Positions 21,640-33,130 of a stretch of 64,000 nucleotides of DNA are shown in pieces. The notes under the pieces are model-generated. The model saw only the letters and a list, made by a program, of their open reading frames with translations. It was not told the DNA's origin and searched no databases. A program made the translations under genes and the position numbers. The stretch is taken from NCBI GenBank assembly GCA_039621445.1, contig CP154956.1, positions 54,111,143-54,175,142 on the forward strand. Direction: 5' to 3'. This DNA is from Euglena gracilis. Its lineage: Eukaryota; Euglenida; Euglenophyceae; Euglenales. Each line of letters begins with the position of its first letter. Positions within the stretch are counted from its first letter, which is position 1.

Positions 21640-21879
21640 GATTTTAAAGTTCTCACTGATTACTTCTTGAGAGAAACACCTTTCATTGGCGGGCCGGAAC
21701 CAAACATTGCGGATTACTCAATCTGTATGCATTTGTTGCTGCTGTACTCCAGCCGTGTTCCACCTCCGGATCGGGTGCGCCAGTATCTGCATAATGCAGC
21801 AGAGCACGTGGAGCACTGGAACGATGTCACCCTTCCCATCCGTGAATTTTGCATGTTGCGCCAGAGAGAGCTTCGCGAG
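21640..21879 (+). CDS. Glutathione S-transferase, exon with C-terminal helical domain
   Basis: The exon starts after CTCCACTGCAG and encodes DFKVLTDYFLRETPFIGGPE followed by PNIADYSICMHLLLLYSSRV and a charged helical end. PFIGGPEPNIADYS is the conserved N-capping region of α6 in GST C-terminal domains (the usual form is a proline-phenylalanine-aliphatic-G, then ADYS). It joins the exon at 14546-14935 in phase 0 (GALEK then DFKVL). The exon ends at a GT donor (CGCGAG|GTGTGT) at 21879 or reads on to a TGA at 21933, adding a short tail, so the true C terminus is undecided. Confidence 0.85.
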
Positions 21880-21939
21880 GTGTGTTGCACGTTTGGGCGT
21901 GTTTGGGACTTGGACATTCACAACACATTGTGAACATTC

Positions 21940-23970
21940 TTTTTCATCACCCAGGACTCATGTCAGTTTTTTTTTTCTATGCTCCTTTGAAACCTTCCCC
22001 GCAACTGAGCGCCTGGATCTGGTCTGGGGGTGGCGGTGGCAGGGTGGTGGTGCTGGGTGGTCCTCTGGCAGGGTTCGTGTTTTTTGAGGGGTTTTTTTTT
22101 GTGGTTTTGTGGTTTTTTCCCTCGCATTTTTGATGGAAGATTTTTTCCCATTTTGCAAAAGAATCCACGTTGCGAACCGATTTTCCCTGAGACCAAAATT
22201 TTTTGTCAAACTTTTGGATTCTTTGGCCAACAAATTGCCCAACTCTGGATTTAGGATCCAAAAATCTAATCAAAACACCTCAAAATATCAACGTATGTTT
22301 GCATGATGAAGATTTTTCCCTGGAGGAGACGAAAAATTTTAAGTTTTCTCTCCGAAACAACAGAAAAGCGTATATTCCGGGGGACCTCCTGAAGGAATTT
22401 ACATGTAATTTGCCTTTTTTGCGTTTATTTGCGCTTGTTTGCATTTGTTTTCATGTATTTGCATTGTCTTTTTCAAGGGTCCGCGTTGCCCCCCCCCCCC
22501 CGGCCAGAGATGTTGGGGGTCTGGACCTTTGATTCATTTAACAGGTGTGTGACCCCTGGGGGGTTTTTCGGGAGTGGGTGGGTCAGGAAAAGGCGACATA
22601 TGTTTGCACGTGGTTTGCTGAATTGTTCAATCCAGTGTTGCAACGACATGAGTGCTCTTAGAAGGAAAAAAGAGAGAAGAATTTCATCATCGTGGATGGC
22701 ATGTCACGAATGGAGATTTCCCCATGGTGATACACACATTTCCTATAATAAGACCCCCCCCTTGGCTTTTTGGAGAATCCCAAACAGGACCCCCTAAAAT
22801 TGTGAAAATGCCCCCATTTTTCGATACAATTTTTTCTTCCCCCCCCCCATTTATGTCTAACAACTCCCCTAAGTCCCACGACCACCTCCCCCCCCCCCCA
22901 GTCTCAGGACATTTTTTTCGGAGGTTTAGCCAAACCTTGGCCTGGCGCTTTGCGCTGGGCTGAGAATTTCTGCACCCAAAACTGGCCAAGAATTGGCCAA
23001 AATGCCCTTTTTTGCAGCTTTTGAACAAAAATTTGTCAAAATTGTCCAAAAGCGAAGTGCCGGAAGGAAAAATTTTGGCTTTTGGGGGGGGGTTGAGTCT
23101 GGGGCACGCGCCGACCTTTTTTTGACCCCTTGTCCAACGACCACCCCCCGGTCAGAGGACACAGGTTATCGGTTGTTGGATATAGGGGGGGGGGGTGATT
23201 GAGAAAAAAATCGCCCCTTTTGGGCCTGCTTTCGGACCCTCCCATGGAAAGACTTTTTTCGGTTGATTTTTAAGGATCCTGATCCTGATGATTAAATGAT
23301 GATTTAAATTATGATGATTAAATGATGATTAAATGATCCTGATGATTTTTAAAATCCTAATAATTGACCCCTTTTAAAAAAAACCCCCCCCCCCCCCCCG
23401 GGATTTTCAGCAACGGACCCAAAAAGTCGACTCGGGTATTTTTTTTGGAGAGTTTATGTGGCTGAAGTCCCCAAAGAGCAATCTGCTTTTAGTTGGAAAA
23501 TTCTCATTTTTTTTTATCATTCTGTGGCCATCAGAATTTTTTCTATACTATATATTTTTTCTATATATGGGTGGATGGGTGGGTTTACACCCTCCCCGGG
23601 CACCAGTAAGTGATGCTATTGTTTGGACCATGCCACTGCTTAAGGTGTATCTGACTCCCCCTGGGGGGTGACTGACTGGATTTTTCGGAGTGACTGACTG
23701 GTTTTGGCGGGCTGGGATTGGCCTTGAATGACCAAAGGTGACCACGTGGCACCGGACCCCCCGGATTTTTTTTGGGGTTTTGTCCAAAATCCATTGATTT
23801 CAATCCATTTTTGGCTGAGTGGCCAGAGTGACTGACCCGGGAGACAAAGCTGGCAGTCAAAAAAAAAAACAACGTTTTTTTTGGTTTTTTGTGTGTTTTT
23901 TTTACACAAAAAAAACGCCAACGGAGGTTTGGGAATTTTTTTTCGGGGAATAATTTTTTGGAAATTTTTC
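21940..23970. other. Intergenic repeat-rich spacer
   Basis: No gene recognised. A weakly coding-like stretch near 22300-22400 (DEDFSLEETKNFKFSLRN) has no clear splice sites. A degenerate copy of the hAT-MITE interior with GGCGCTTTGCGC lies at 22935-23095. A (GATGATTAAAT)n-like block is at 23278-23345, and GTGACTGACTGG repeats lie near 23670-23700. Confidence 0.45.
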
Positions 23971-23979
23971 AAGAGGAAG

Positions 23980-24309
23980 AAAGGTGTTTTCACGCTTGCT
24001 TTGAACCTCTATTTGTCAAGGTCCAACCCATTTCGACCAACAATGTTCAATCAATGTGCAGAACCAATGTCGTGGTGGCAAACAGGACAACTTTCTGGGT
24101 TTCCAGCGTCCTTGTGCACCTCGGCCCTCCATCTTTCGGGTTGTTTGGCATCCAGTGCGAGTTTGGAGCACAATTTTTCCACAATGGGTCATGTCTATGG
24201 GCAAAGGAAGGCAATATTGGGGGTAGAAACGGCTTGCAAACTAACCTTCCTCTACCGCTCTCTCAACGGCGATGACCAGTCTCACCTGAGTGATGGTGAA
24301 GATGAGTAG
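23980..24309 (+). pseudogene. hAT transposase C-terminal (dimerisation) domain remnant
   Basis: A frame open to a stop at 24309 contains EPMSWWQTGQ, then LASSASLEHNFSTMGHVYGQ, then LGVETACKLTFLYRSLNGDD. The W-W motif, the (A/S)SSASLE.NFST.G motif and the L.VE.A..L.FLYRSLN motif are hallmarks of the hATC dimerisation region at the C terminus of hAT-superfamily transposases. Only this last part is recognisable; the catalytic domain with its acidic triad and the BED zinc finger are not visible upstream. The terminal SHLSDGEDE is an acidic tail. It may be the relic of an autonomous partner of the hAT-type MITEs in this window, though that link is inference. Confidence 0.7.
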
Positions 24310-24886
24310 CTGCTGCGCCCTGCTTCCGCTTCATCCAAGACCGTCACACTGACCGGTCTTCAAGTTTTCGATTTGCTTTGCCTCTCGGCCCTCAAAAGTT
24401 GTCCCGCGACGAAGGAACCTTGGGTGCAATGGATGCCGGTGGGGCAAACAGGGCATTTTCCTTAAAAAAAACCCCTTTTCCCAAAAAAGCCCGGTTTTTA
24501 TGGCGTTTTTTTAAAAAAAAACCTTTTTTGTTTTTTGTAAATACGACACGGTTTTTTCCAGCACTGCTGGGAAGGTGATTGGCTTTCTGAAAGTAGAAAG
24601 CAACCCCACCTCAGGGTCGGTAAGCAATATGATCCAGACCCCACCAGGGACCGATATAAGGAGCAAGCACCAATAGTAAAAATGGCCGAAAATGAAATTT
24701 TGGGCTCTATAGGTGGGGGTCTCAAAAGAGGCCGAAAATGGCTGAGAATGGCCGAAAATGAAAAAAATTTGTTGCCAGAATTTTGTTCGAGTTTTTTTTT
24801 TTTGCCTAACAGTTCCTTTTTCCCTAAGGGGCAATTTCCAGTGCGACTTATTCTTGTCTCTGTGCAGCGTCTGTTCTCCTGCCATT

Positions 24887-25006
24887 ATGCCTGGCCCTGG
24901 AACGCATGCTGCTCAAAGAACCACCTCCGAATGGGTTATTTGGGCCATAGCTGAAGGTTTTGAGGACATTTCAGAAAATTGTGGTGACAAGGTGCAACCA
25001 GGCAAC
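24887..25006 (+). CDS. Coiled-coil/PDZ scaffold gene, probable first coding exon
   Basis: The ATG at 24887 opens a 40-residue exon, MPGPGTHAAQRTTSEWVIWA then IAEGFEDISENCGDKVQPGN, ending at a strong donor (AAC|GTATGTG). A splice acceptor (CTGTGCAG) at 24867 suggests the exon also carries some 5' untranslated sequence. Phase 0 at the end fits the next candidate exon at 27485, which begins after TCCTTCAG in phase 0. No domain is recognisable. Assignment to the same gene as the downstream coiled-coil exons rests on strand, order and phase only. Confidence 0.45.
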
Positions 25007-25140
25007 GTATGTGAAACGTTATTTTTCTGTTAAAGTTGTGATTCTTTCATTTGGTTTATTGCACTGTGCGCAAAGTGGATGGGAGCTAACAGTGCCACCA
25101 TCAAACAACATTGCTTGGGGTATCAAGTTCAAGCACCTAT

Positions 25141-25230
25141 GATGATGCTGGGCGATGCTGAACAATGCTGGGCGATGCTGGGTTTTTGGAGACCAGAGGT
25201 GGGGTTCCGATGCTGGGCGATGCTGGGCGC
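25141..25230. repeat. Short minisatellite GATGCTGGGC
   Basis: At least six copies of a 10-15 bp unit, GGCGATGCTG, with variants. Confidence 0.7.
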
Positions 25231-25525
25231 TGTTGGCATTTTTTTGTATATTTTGAAGAATAAATCCATTTTAGGATAATTTCCCACAATATTTCACCCA
25301 TCTTGGCCATTTTTGGATTAAGTTTTTGCTAATTTTGGGTTTTTTTTTTGCATTGATTTGGACAAATATTGGGTTAATTTGGATCAATACGAGCATATGT
25401 ATGTATAAAATAAGAGCATTTTTGGCCATTTTATGCCATTTTGGTGATATGTAGGAAAAAAAGACCGAAAATGGCCAAAAATGACCGCAAATGGCTGCAA
25501 ATGGCAAAAATCTGGGGGTCAATTA

Positions 25526-26167
25526 CAGGTGCTTGATAAGGAGGATGTAGGGGTTCAGGTGGGGGGTGTCCCCCCCCACGAGGGGGCAAGGGGTCGGACC
25601 GACCTGGGGGTGCCCCAAACAGGGGTTTTTTTAAGCCCGGGGGGGGGGGGGGGGGGTCCCGCCCCCACCCACCCACCCCCTGGGGGCGGGGGGGGGGGGG
25701 CGGGGGGGGATGGGTGGGTCCGGGGGACCCACAAAAAAATGGCCGAAAAATCGCGAAAAGTGTTAAAAATAGAATTTTTTCGGCGCCTGCGGCGCCGAAA
25801 AGTATATCCCACCCCCCTCCGGGGGGACCCCCCCCCCCCCCCCCCCCCCCCCCCCGGGGGGGAGAGGGGGTCCATCAGACCCACCCACCCTACCCCCCCC
25901 ATCCCCCCCCGGGGGTCCAAACTTAAAAAAATCCCTGGCCCCAAACCCCCCCAAAAGGTCAATGTTTTCCTTCCGACATTTCAAGGCGAGAGTTTTTGAA
26001 TTTTTGACAAATTTTTGCCTAAAAAGTGCCCAAAATGGCACCGTTGGTCATTTCGGGGGGGGGGGGCAAAAATTTGGTCCGGAGCTTTGTTCCAGGCCGA
26101 AAATTGGTCGTGTGGACCACTGTTTAGGGGGGGGTCCGACCCCCACCTGCCTTTATGTCGAACCAGG
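25526..26167. mobile_element. Probable diverged hAT-MITE relative
   Basis: The left end CAGGTGCTTGATAAGGAGGA and the right end CTTTATGTCGAACCAGG resemble the family termini. The interior (25930-26110) matches the interior of copy 1, including GTGCCCAAAATGGCAC. It also contains the hairpin CGGCGCCTGCGGCGCCG near 25779. I found no matching 8-bp flanks, so this copy is older or rearranged. Confidence 0.5.
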
Positions 26168-26169
26168 GG

Positions 26170-26660
26170 GGGGGAAAATGCGTTTCGCATTTTTTCGCAT
26201 TTTTGCGCATTTTTTGCGCATTTTTTTCAAATTTTCTAAAAATTCGCATTTTTGTGCATTTTTTTTCATTTTTTTGGCGCATTTTCATTTTTTTCAGCAC
26301 ATTTTTTTTTTTGCTTTTTGGCCACCAGTTTTTTTGTGATTTTCCAAAATTTTCGCATTTTTTGACCATTTTTGCAATTTTTTACAAAAATTTGACTTCT
26401 TTGTGACTTTTTTTTGAAAAGTTACATCATTATATATAAATATTATTAAATTTTTCTCATGATTCTACATAATTTCTTCAAAATTTGGTTGCCATTTTTG
26501 CATTTGTTTTGGGCAATTTTGCCATTTTCGTGGTTTTTGACGCCATTTTTCTCGGCATTTGCACATTTTTGCGCATTTTTTCCAAAAATGCGAATTTTTT
26601 TGCGCATTTTTGCGCATTTTTGCGCATTTTTGCGCATTTTTTCAGCGGTCCGAGAGAGGG
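26170..26660. repeat. AT-rich stretch with TTTTTGCGCATTTTT runs
   Basis: The block is dominated by the motif CGCATTTTTGCGCATTTTT, at least ten times, with poly-T. The long open frames here on both strands encode FAHF- or KMRKN-type repeats and are low-complexity artefacts. Confidence 0.7.
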
Positions 26661-27484
26661 AAAGCGGTTCCAAAAATGGCAAAAGAAATCTTGCAACGCT
26701 GCTCACAAGAAGCACCAAGATTACACTTTTTTTTACATTTGGGGATTTTCCAGAAAAAAATTGTTCAAAAAATTCATAAATGGAACGTTTTTGTATTTAT
26801 TCATAAAGGAAAACCAGGTGGTTTTTTTCAACAAATTTGGCCCGGCATCTGGCTTTTTGTCCGTTTACAAAACCAAAAATTTTCCTGGTCCCCTTCAATT
26901 TCAAGGCAGGGGGGGTTCGACCCCCCTCTGTGTTGGGAGGGGTTCCAACCCCCAGGGCTTCCCATATATCCCTCCCCCCAACCAGAAGAGGTTAGAAGTG
27001 CAGAAGTGCCTGGGGCAGGAGTCCAACCCTTGGGGATTTGCAGACTGGGCTTTGCCCAGTCTGCCCTTTTTGGATGAACATTCTTTGCTGAAAAGTGCAG
27101 TGAGTGAATGGCTGCCAACAGCCAAGTGCCATGAAGATCACAGACCAGGGTGCTCAGTATGTTTTTTTGTGTATGTCTCAGTATGAGAATTTTGTTATTT
27201 GAGCTGTAAATCACAAGGATGGCAGCCCTTTTTCCCCGAAGCAGTTCCAAAATTAATGGAGGCACAACAAGGCTGCCATCTTTGCCTTCTGGTGTAGGTC
27301 TGAGCAGGAGCAATGGGCAACGGATATCTCTCCCATGGTCAACTGAACCAAAACTGTTGTGACTCAATTTTTACCGGGGAGATACAAGCAACTCAGTTCA
27401 ACCTAGCACAGGGAATCAAATGGGGGATCCCAGACAAAGCAGTTTCATAAACAAAGTGATTTGAAGGTTTCATTGTTCCTTCAG

Positions 27485-27575
27485 GCTGACGCAAACTTCG
27501 ACAAAGTGCTACTGGAGGATGACCGTTTGCGGAGAAAGGAATACTTTGCTCAACTGGAACCAGGGCATTTCAGAG
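27485..27575 (+). CDS. Coiled-coil/PDZ gene, candidate exon 2
   Basis: After the acceptor TCCTTCAG, phase 0, it encodes ADANFDKVLLEDDRLRRKEY then FAQLEPGHFR: a charged, helix-compatible segment. The upstream join to the exon at 24887 is in phase. The downstream end is uncertain. A GT donor (CTGG|GTGAAAG at about 27579) is out of phase with the next recognised exon, while joining after AGAG (27575) is in phase but has no GT. Either a small exon was missed or the intron is non-canonical. Confidence 0.45.
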
Positions 27576-27798
27576 CTGGGTGAAAGGGCATTCTGCCATG
27601 GTCTTTGACGGTTTCGACGATTTCCATGATTTTTGCGGAATAATTACGGCTCTTTGGATTGTGGTTTTTTGCGGGTTCCAGCCTGGCGCTCGCCCAGACC
27701 CCGGCCCCCAACCCCCCATAGGGGAGAGTTCCAGCAAGCACTTTCTTCCCATCCATCAGCTGGGAATTTTTTCAGCAGTGTTTCATTTTGCCCCCCCC

Positions 27799-27922
27799 CA
27801 GGGTTTGATATAAGGAGGGCGTACATGGTTTAGGTGGGGGTGTCCCCCCCACCCCCCCCCCCCTCCCTCCTGACCCACAGGGGGGTTCGGACCCCCCCCA
27901 CCTGTCCTTATATCGAACCCTG
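27799..27922. mobile_element. hAT-type MITE copy 3
   Basis: The termini are CAGGGTTTGATATAAGGAGG and TCCTTATATCGAACCCTG. It is 124 bp, with poly-C on both flanks, so the 8-bp duplication could be CCCCCCCC but cannot be proven. It lies in an intron of the coiled-coil/PDZ gene. Confidence 0.85.
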
Positions 27923-27990
27923 CCCCCCCCCCCAATGGCTGAATAAGGTGCTGGCTGGCTGGCTGGGCCATTGAAGCAATCCCCTGACTA

Positions 27991-28101
27991 GAACATGAAG
28001 ACGCGGAGCGCAGAACAAATCAAGAGGCGGACCAGCGGTCTCTATGGGAAGTGGAAGAGCGCCGGAGGGAGGCTGAAGACCAGCGACGGAGGGAAGAGCA
28101 G
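27991..28101 (+). CDS. Coiled-coil/PDZ gene, coiled-coil exon A
   Basis: The exon encodes EHEDAERRTNQEADQRSLWE then VEERRREAEDQRRREEQ. It is strongly charged, has no proline or glycine, and fits an uninterrupted α-helical coiled coil. It ends at CAG|GTGCAC in phase 0 and joins directly in frame to exon B at 30677 (REEQ then DRRMREEW). The same DNA read in another frame gives an unrelated longer ORF that lacks these features and is rejected. Confidence 0.65.
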
Positions 28102-28109
28102 GTGCACTG

Positions 28110-30670
28110 CAGCGACTTTTGAAGGTTGGACTCGGGGGGTTTGGGTGGGTGGGTCTGCTGGACTCCCTCAACCCCCCCCCCCAAAGTCCAGGGGAGAACG
28201 GGCCGAGTGGGGCACCAGAATTGACACCAAAAAGTGGGTCCTCCGGACCCCCCTCCAGGGGGTGCCCCTTGTGTGGGTGGGGGATCTCCTCCCCGGTCTT
28301 AAAAAACATCCCAGGTGGAGGAATGTTCAACGTCGAGTGGAGTCTCCATCCCGTACCGGGGGGGGGGATTGGAGGCCGAAAAAATTGATTGGGAAAAAAA
28401 TTGGCGTACAGAAATCCTGCCAAAATTTTACGGACCGTTTTTGAAAATCCTGCCTCAAAATAATCAAATCACCCTTTTTCCATGTTATCTTGCAAACAAA
28501 ACCTGCCAATTTTTTCCAGGCAGTTTTCAGGTTTGGCACCAATTTTTTCGGCTTCCAATTTTGTCGGTTCTAATTTTATCTAGCTTCAATCCCCCCCCGG
28601 TATGGGGGGGTGTGTTGAAATTCAGCTCATAGGCAGCCTGTGGGACTCCATTGTGTTGGCTGAAAGAAATTTGGGCTCAATTTAAACCTTATATTTTTTG
28701 TTGAATATTCTGGGACCACAGCGTTTTGTTTATTGCTATTATTCTTTGCTTCACGGCTGCCTGCAAATAAGGAGGAAAAAAGAATCAAAATGGAGAATTT
28801 GAAGAAATAAGAGCAAAGAAGTAACAAAATAAAAAGAGAAAAATATAGAAAATAACAAATAAAAGGCAACCGCATTCAAATGTCTCCCGGGTGTCCCATT
28901 AGTAAGACGGGGGTATTAGTGCAACTAGGGGGGGGGGGGCATCAGTCCCCCCAAAGAAGTGGGAGTGATTTCGGGCATTTCTGCTGTGCAGAGGTGAGTT
29001 TCGGATTTCCATCAGTAATTGGATTGGGGTTAAGGTAATGATTAGGGTTAGGGTTTCGAATTTAGGCCGAAGTTAGGCAGATGTGCCAAAAATCAGGCTT
29101 TTAACAAACCTAAAAAAATAACCTGATTTCAGGCCTGAATTCAGGCCTGAAATTGTGACTGTCCTCATCCTCATTATTAACCCCCCCCAAAATATGACCC
29201 GGGTCTTATTTTTGGGTTTCGGCTGCCGACACGCCTGGCCCATGTCCCGGCGCGCTTTTGTGGCCCAAAACGGTCAAAAAAGTCGAAAAATCGAAATTTT
29301 TTTTTTGCCCGGAAGCATGTTTTTTTGGCCTCCCGGACCTGGAAAACCTGTTTTTGAGCCGAAAATGAGCGTTTTTCAACCCCCCAGCGCCCCGCATTGG
29401 GCCCGAAACCCATGGAGTTTGGGTCAAAAACGGGTCGAAAAATAGTCGAAAAAAAGTCGAAAGTTTTTTTTGCCCGAAACAATGCTTTTTGGTCTCCCGG
29501 ACCCAGAAAACCTGTTTTCGAGCCAAAATGAGCATTTTTTCGACCCCCCAGCGCCCTGTTTTGGCCCAAAACCCATGGAGTTTTGGAGTTTTGGGTCAAA
29601 AACGGGTCAAGAAAGTCGAAAAAATTCCAACAAAATGGGTATGGGGTGCATGGGGTTCACATTAATATTTCACCAATTACTGCAAAATCACTGAAAGTCA
29701 CCGTAAATTGTAAGTGTGTAGTTTGTAAATTATAAATTGCACGAATTTGCAATGCTGGTCTTTTCAGCCTTCCATTACGTGCAAGTCCCATTAAGAGCTC
29801 AGCATTATTCAAAACCTGGTTTAGGGGCCTCTGGCATGAGGCTGCCAAATGAAAATTTCAAATTGATGTAATTTTAAAATTATAAGTCAGGAAAATGTGA
29901 CAATTTTGCACTGAAGGCAATTGGTCCCCCACCATTTCCGATTCATTTTGTGAAAATAAGCAAAAAAAAATGTAAAATGACCACTCCCAGCATATTTCAA
30001 AAGCTTCAGTCTGCATTGATTGCTTACAAGGATGACCAACTAGTGGGGCTGGGTAAACAAGGAATGGTTGCCCAAGGGGGAGTGGTTTCTAGGATCCGAT
30101 TCATTCCAGAATATCCGGGAGTAGTATCTAGGAGTATCTGGGAGTAGCACTCTGGAATATTCCGGAATAAAACCTCTAACTTTTTTGGCAAACTGGAATA
30201 TTTCCCTGCCCTTTGGTGAATTTTTTTTTGAGTTTGGTACACCCAATTTGTTTCTAAAATCCTATTTTGACAAATACAATCTTTTCCGATAAATCTCCAA
30301 ATTTTTTTGTTTTCTCCTCCCCGAGGGTGTGACGTAATGGTGGAGTTTGCAGCAAGCAAAATGCGGCATACACTGATACAGGGGGCAGAGTTTGGTGTAA
30401 AAGAAACAACCGGAGAATAAAAATCGAGCCAGAAGAAAATGGGCAGCCTTGGCCAAAACGGTACAAAAAATATACACGGGGGACACCAGTGCACACACCG
30501 GTCTTTGCACACAGTCAAATTTCTTTGCCCCATCATTGGGGAATTTTTGCTATGGGAACCCCAATTTCACGTCACCACAAATGGATTTTTCATCCCAGGC
30601 AGGTTCTGTTGCAAGCCACCCACATTCCTGCCACTCAGCGTTGCAGACACCCCGTCGTCCCTCCCCCCTC
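28110..30670. other. Intron of the coiled-coil/PDZ gene, repeat-rich
   Basis: No exon recognised between exon A and exon B. The intron holds poly-C tracts, a short TTAGGG-like motif at 29041-29056, a copy of the 165-bp repeat (29225-29625) with its tail (29791-29822), and A/T-rich blocks. Confidence 0.6.
29225..29825. repeat. 165-bp tandem repeat, 2-3 units, with tail
   Basis: The landmarks GCCCGGAAGCATGTTTTTTT and GCCCGAAACAATGCTTTTTG lie about 163 bp apart. Each is followed by CTCCCGGACC, CCTGTTTTYGAGCC and GAGCATTTTTTCGACCC-type segments. The tail TTAAGAGCTCAGCATTATTC then AAAACCTGGT is at 29791-29822. Confidence 0.8.
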
Positions 30671-30676
30671 TGCCAG

Positions 30677-30822
30677 GACCGGCGGATGAGGGAGGAATGG
30701 GAGATGAAGCGTCAGCTGCTGGAGGAGCGGCAGCGGAAGAACGAGGAGGACCGGCGGAGGGCGGAGGCCAGCCTCCGCCTGCTGGAGGGGGACCTGCGTC
30801 ACCAGGAGGAGGAGGAGAAGAG
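30677..30822 (+). CDS. Coiled-coil/PDZ gene, coiled-coil exon B
   Basis: After CTCTGCCAG the exon encodes DRRMREEWEMKRQLLEERQR, then KNEEDRRRAEASLRLLEGDL and RHQEEEEKR: a continuous, highly charged coiled coil of about 49 residues. It ends in phase 2 at AAGAG|GTGCCC. The following exon C supplies the third base in frame (R then WQEEYEAR), so three exons assemble one helix without a break. The exon is markedly GC-rich compared with the flanking introns, as expected for real coding sequence. Confidence 0.75.
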
Positions 30823-30921
30823 GTGCCCCCCACCACTGGCGGAAGGAAACCGATTCACAAGTCCTCCCCGAAAAGCAGTTGAGGGGAATCTCGGCAATGC
30901 ACGCAAACATCTCACCTTCCC

Positions 30922-31255
30922 CCAGGGTTCAGTATAACCAGGGCGGCTGGACAGTAACAATTTTTTTCGGATGAAATTGGGCAAAAGTGGGTCGAAAGTG
31001 GGCGAAAATGGGTCGGAAAAAAGCTGTCCAGGACATTTTTGTGGTCAAGAAATCGATTTTTTGGGGGGGGGTTGGCAGTTTTTGGACATTTTTTGTGATT
31101 TCGATTTTTTTTGGTTCCTGGTTCGCCAGTTCGGGACCAGCTCCAGCCCGGGACCCCTATGAAGGGGGGGGGTCAGCCAGCAGCCTTTTTCCAGCCAGCC
31201 CAAATTTTCCAGCCTCGGATCTGGACCCCCGGGGGGGGGGGTCTTTAAGCCCTGG
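30922..31255. repeat. Possible MITE-like block after exon B
   Basis: CCAGGGTTCAGTATAACC at 30924 resembles a family left end, and CTTTAAGCCCTGG at about 31243 could be the right end. The similarity is weak and no target duplication is visible. Confidence 0.2.
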
Positions 31256-32426
31256 TCTGAACCCCTCCCATTTCCCAAGGCGCAGCAAATTTATTTGATC
31301 CTGCCAGGTCAGGGGTTGTTGGTGACCCAGAAAAATGGAACCTGGTTGCGTGACTGGGCAGGGGTTGTTGACTCCCCGTGTCAGCGTCACATTCCTTGTA
31401 CTGCCGTGTCCCAGACGGGGGTGAAGGAAAGCGGTTTATTTTGCAGGGGGGAGTCAACCCCCCCACACCTTAGCCGAAACGTTCTTAAATTATTGCGGTT
31501 GACCACAATAAAGTGTAAGTCATGGCAGTTAACTGCAATAGTTGTAAAACATTCCAATTAACCATATCGCTCGTCCAATTTTTTTTGGTCAACAACGATC
31601 ATTTGGTTTAATCTTTACCTTGGGATTCGGATGTTGGTCAAAATGTGTCCAATATCTGCTGTGTCTCATTTTCTTCTGCAGTGACCCCTGATCAGGGCTG
31701 TATGGAAAACATGAGGTAGGTGGCAGGGGGGGTCACCCCCCTGGGGGTGAGGTGGTAGGGGGCGTGTTTTGGAAGGGTGTCCCCCACCCCCCTCCTCTGT
31801 GGCTTTGGCGGCCGGATTCGCATTTAAGCCTTTTCGCGTTGGTTTGCACATTTGCGCAAATCCACAAAATTTCTGATATCGGCTGTGTGGCTCTGTGGGG
31901 TTTGAAAACACGGTGACAAGAGAGTGCAATAAATTCTGCTTTTGGGGGTGTGACCCCTGGGATTTTGGCCAAGTGGCTTTTGACTATGACCACTTTGTGT
32001 TTTTGGGGATGGGTCCGGAAATGGGCTCTGCACGTCAAAACCCCCGGGACCTTCCCGCCCGGGAGTGAGAAAAAAACACAAAAAATCGGCAAGGGAACGG
32101 GACCTTCACTGCCTTTGTTACTCTTTCCGCCTGTTTCCCCGGGTGACCCCGAGCTGCCGGCGGTGTGCGTCCTGGGTGTTTGCCGGACTGTTTTTTCTTG
32201 CGCCGCGTCGGTGTGCAGTTTTTGGTGTTAAAGCGCGGGGAGGAAGTGCGGGGTGTGTGGGTGTGGTGTGACCAAGCTGGCGGGAAGGATGTTGGGTGAG
32301 GAAGGTAAGTGTGGGGTGTTTGGCAAGGGATGTGCAGAGGGGAAGAAATAGGGTTAGCAGGGAATGAAAGGGACGGGTGTCTCCCACCCCACTTATACGG
32401 GATCCGCACAACCAGTTTTGTTAGAA

Positions 32427-32540
32427 AAAGCCCAACCCTTGAAGGACAGAATTGTGTTTAAATTGTGCGTACCAGCACAATTTTGTTTGTGTGCGCATTT
32501 GCGCCAGCAACACAATTTTGTCCTTCAAGAGTTGGGCTTT
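32427..32540. repeat. Internal hairpin 1
   Basis: AAAGCCCAACCCTTGAAGGA at 32427 faces its near-complement TCCTTCAAGAGTTGGGCTTT ending at 32540. The loop has further copies of TTGTGCG and ACAATTTTG. Confidence 0.75.
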
Positions 32541-32549
32541 ATCGCTCAT

Positions 32550-32665
32550 GAAGTGACACCGTCGATAAGCAGTGTGACAAAGGGGCCGTGACGGTACGGA
32601 CCAACGGGCCATCCAGAGACATAATTTGGTGGGTTTGTCACACCGTTTATCGATGGCGTCAGTTC
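32550..32665. repeat. Internal hairpin 2
   Basis: TGACACCGTCGATAAGCAGT then GTGACAAA faces the near-complement TTTGTCACACCGTTTATCGA then TGGCGTCA. Confidence 0.7.
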
Positions 32666-33130
32666 ACTGGCGCTAAAGCTAAAGCGAAAGCACAAACAAA
32701 AAATGTGTTTGTGCACGCAAATGCACCCAACAACACAATTTGTTCATGGGTTCTGAATGGTCGAAATGGTGTGACGAAACACAACTCTCAAACGCCAGCA
32801 AATCGCTGGAGGTTCATATTCATTTGCGCATTTGCGCCCACAAACAACGTGACGCACGCACTAGAGCAAATGAACCACCTGCGGAGGAATAAAAAAGCGA
32901 CGTCATTTGGCCCTGCAACACCCACCGTCACTGGCTTCAACCCCAACGACCACACCATCTCCTCCAACTCTTGGTGTTTTCAGGCCAATTCTATTCTAGT
33001 GACAGGCCCCAGGAAAGGTGGAGAGACAGGATCTCTTGAAGGTGGTTACACAGCCACCCGATAACGGTGCACGCCTGCCGGTACCAATTTAAGGATCCCA
33101 AAGACCCTGCTACTGGCCTGCGGCTTGGGC

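Noticed and set aside
26446-26779. ORFs in the TTTTTGCGCATTTTT block
   Set aside because: FAHF/KMRKN repeats are low-complexity translation of the motif.
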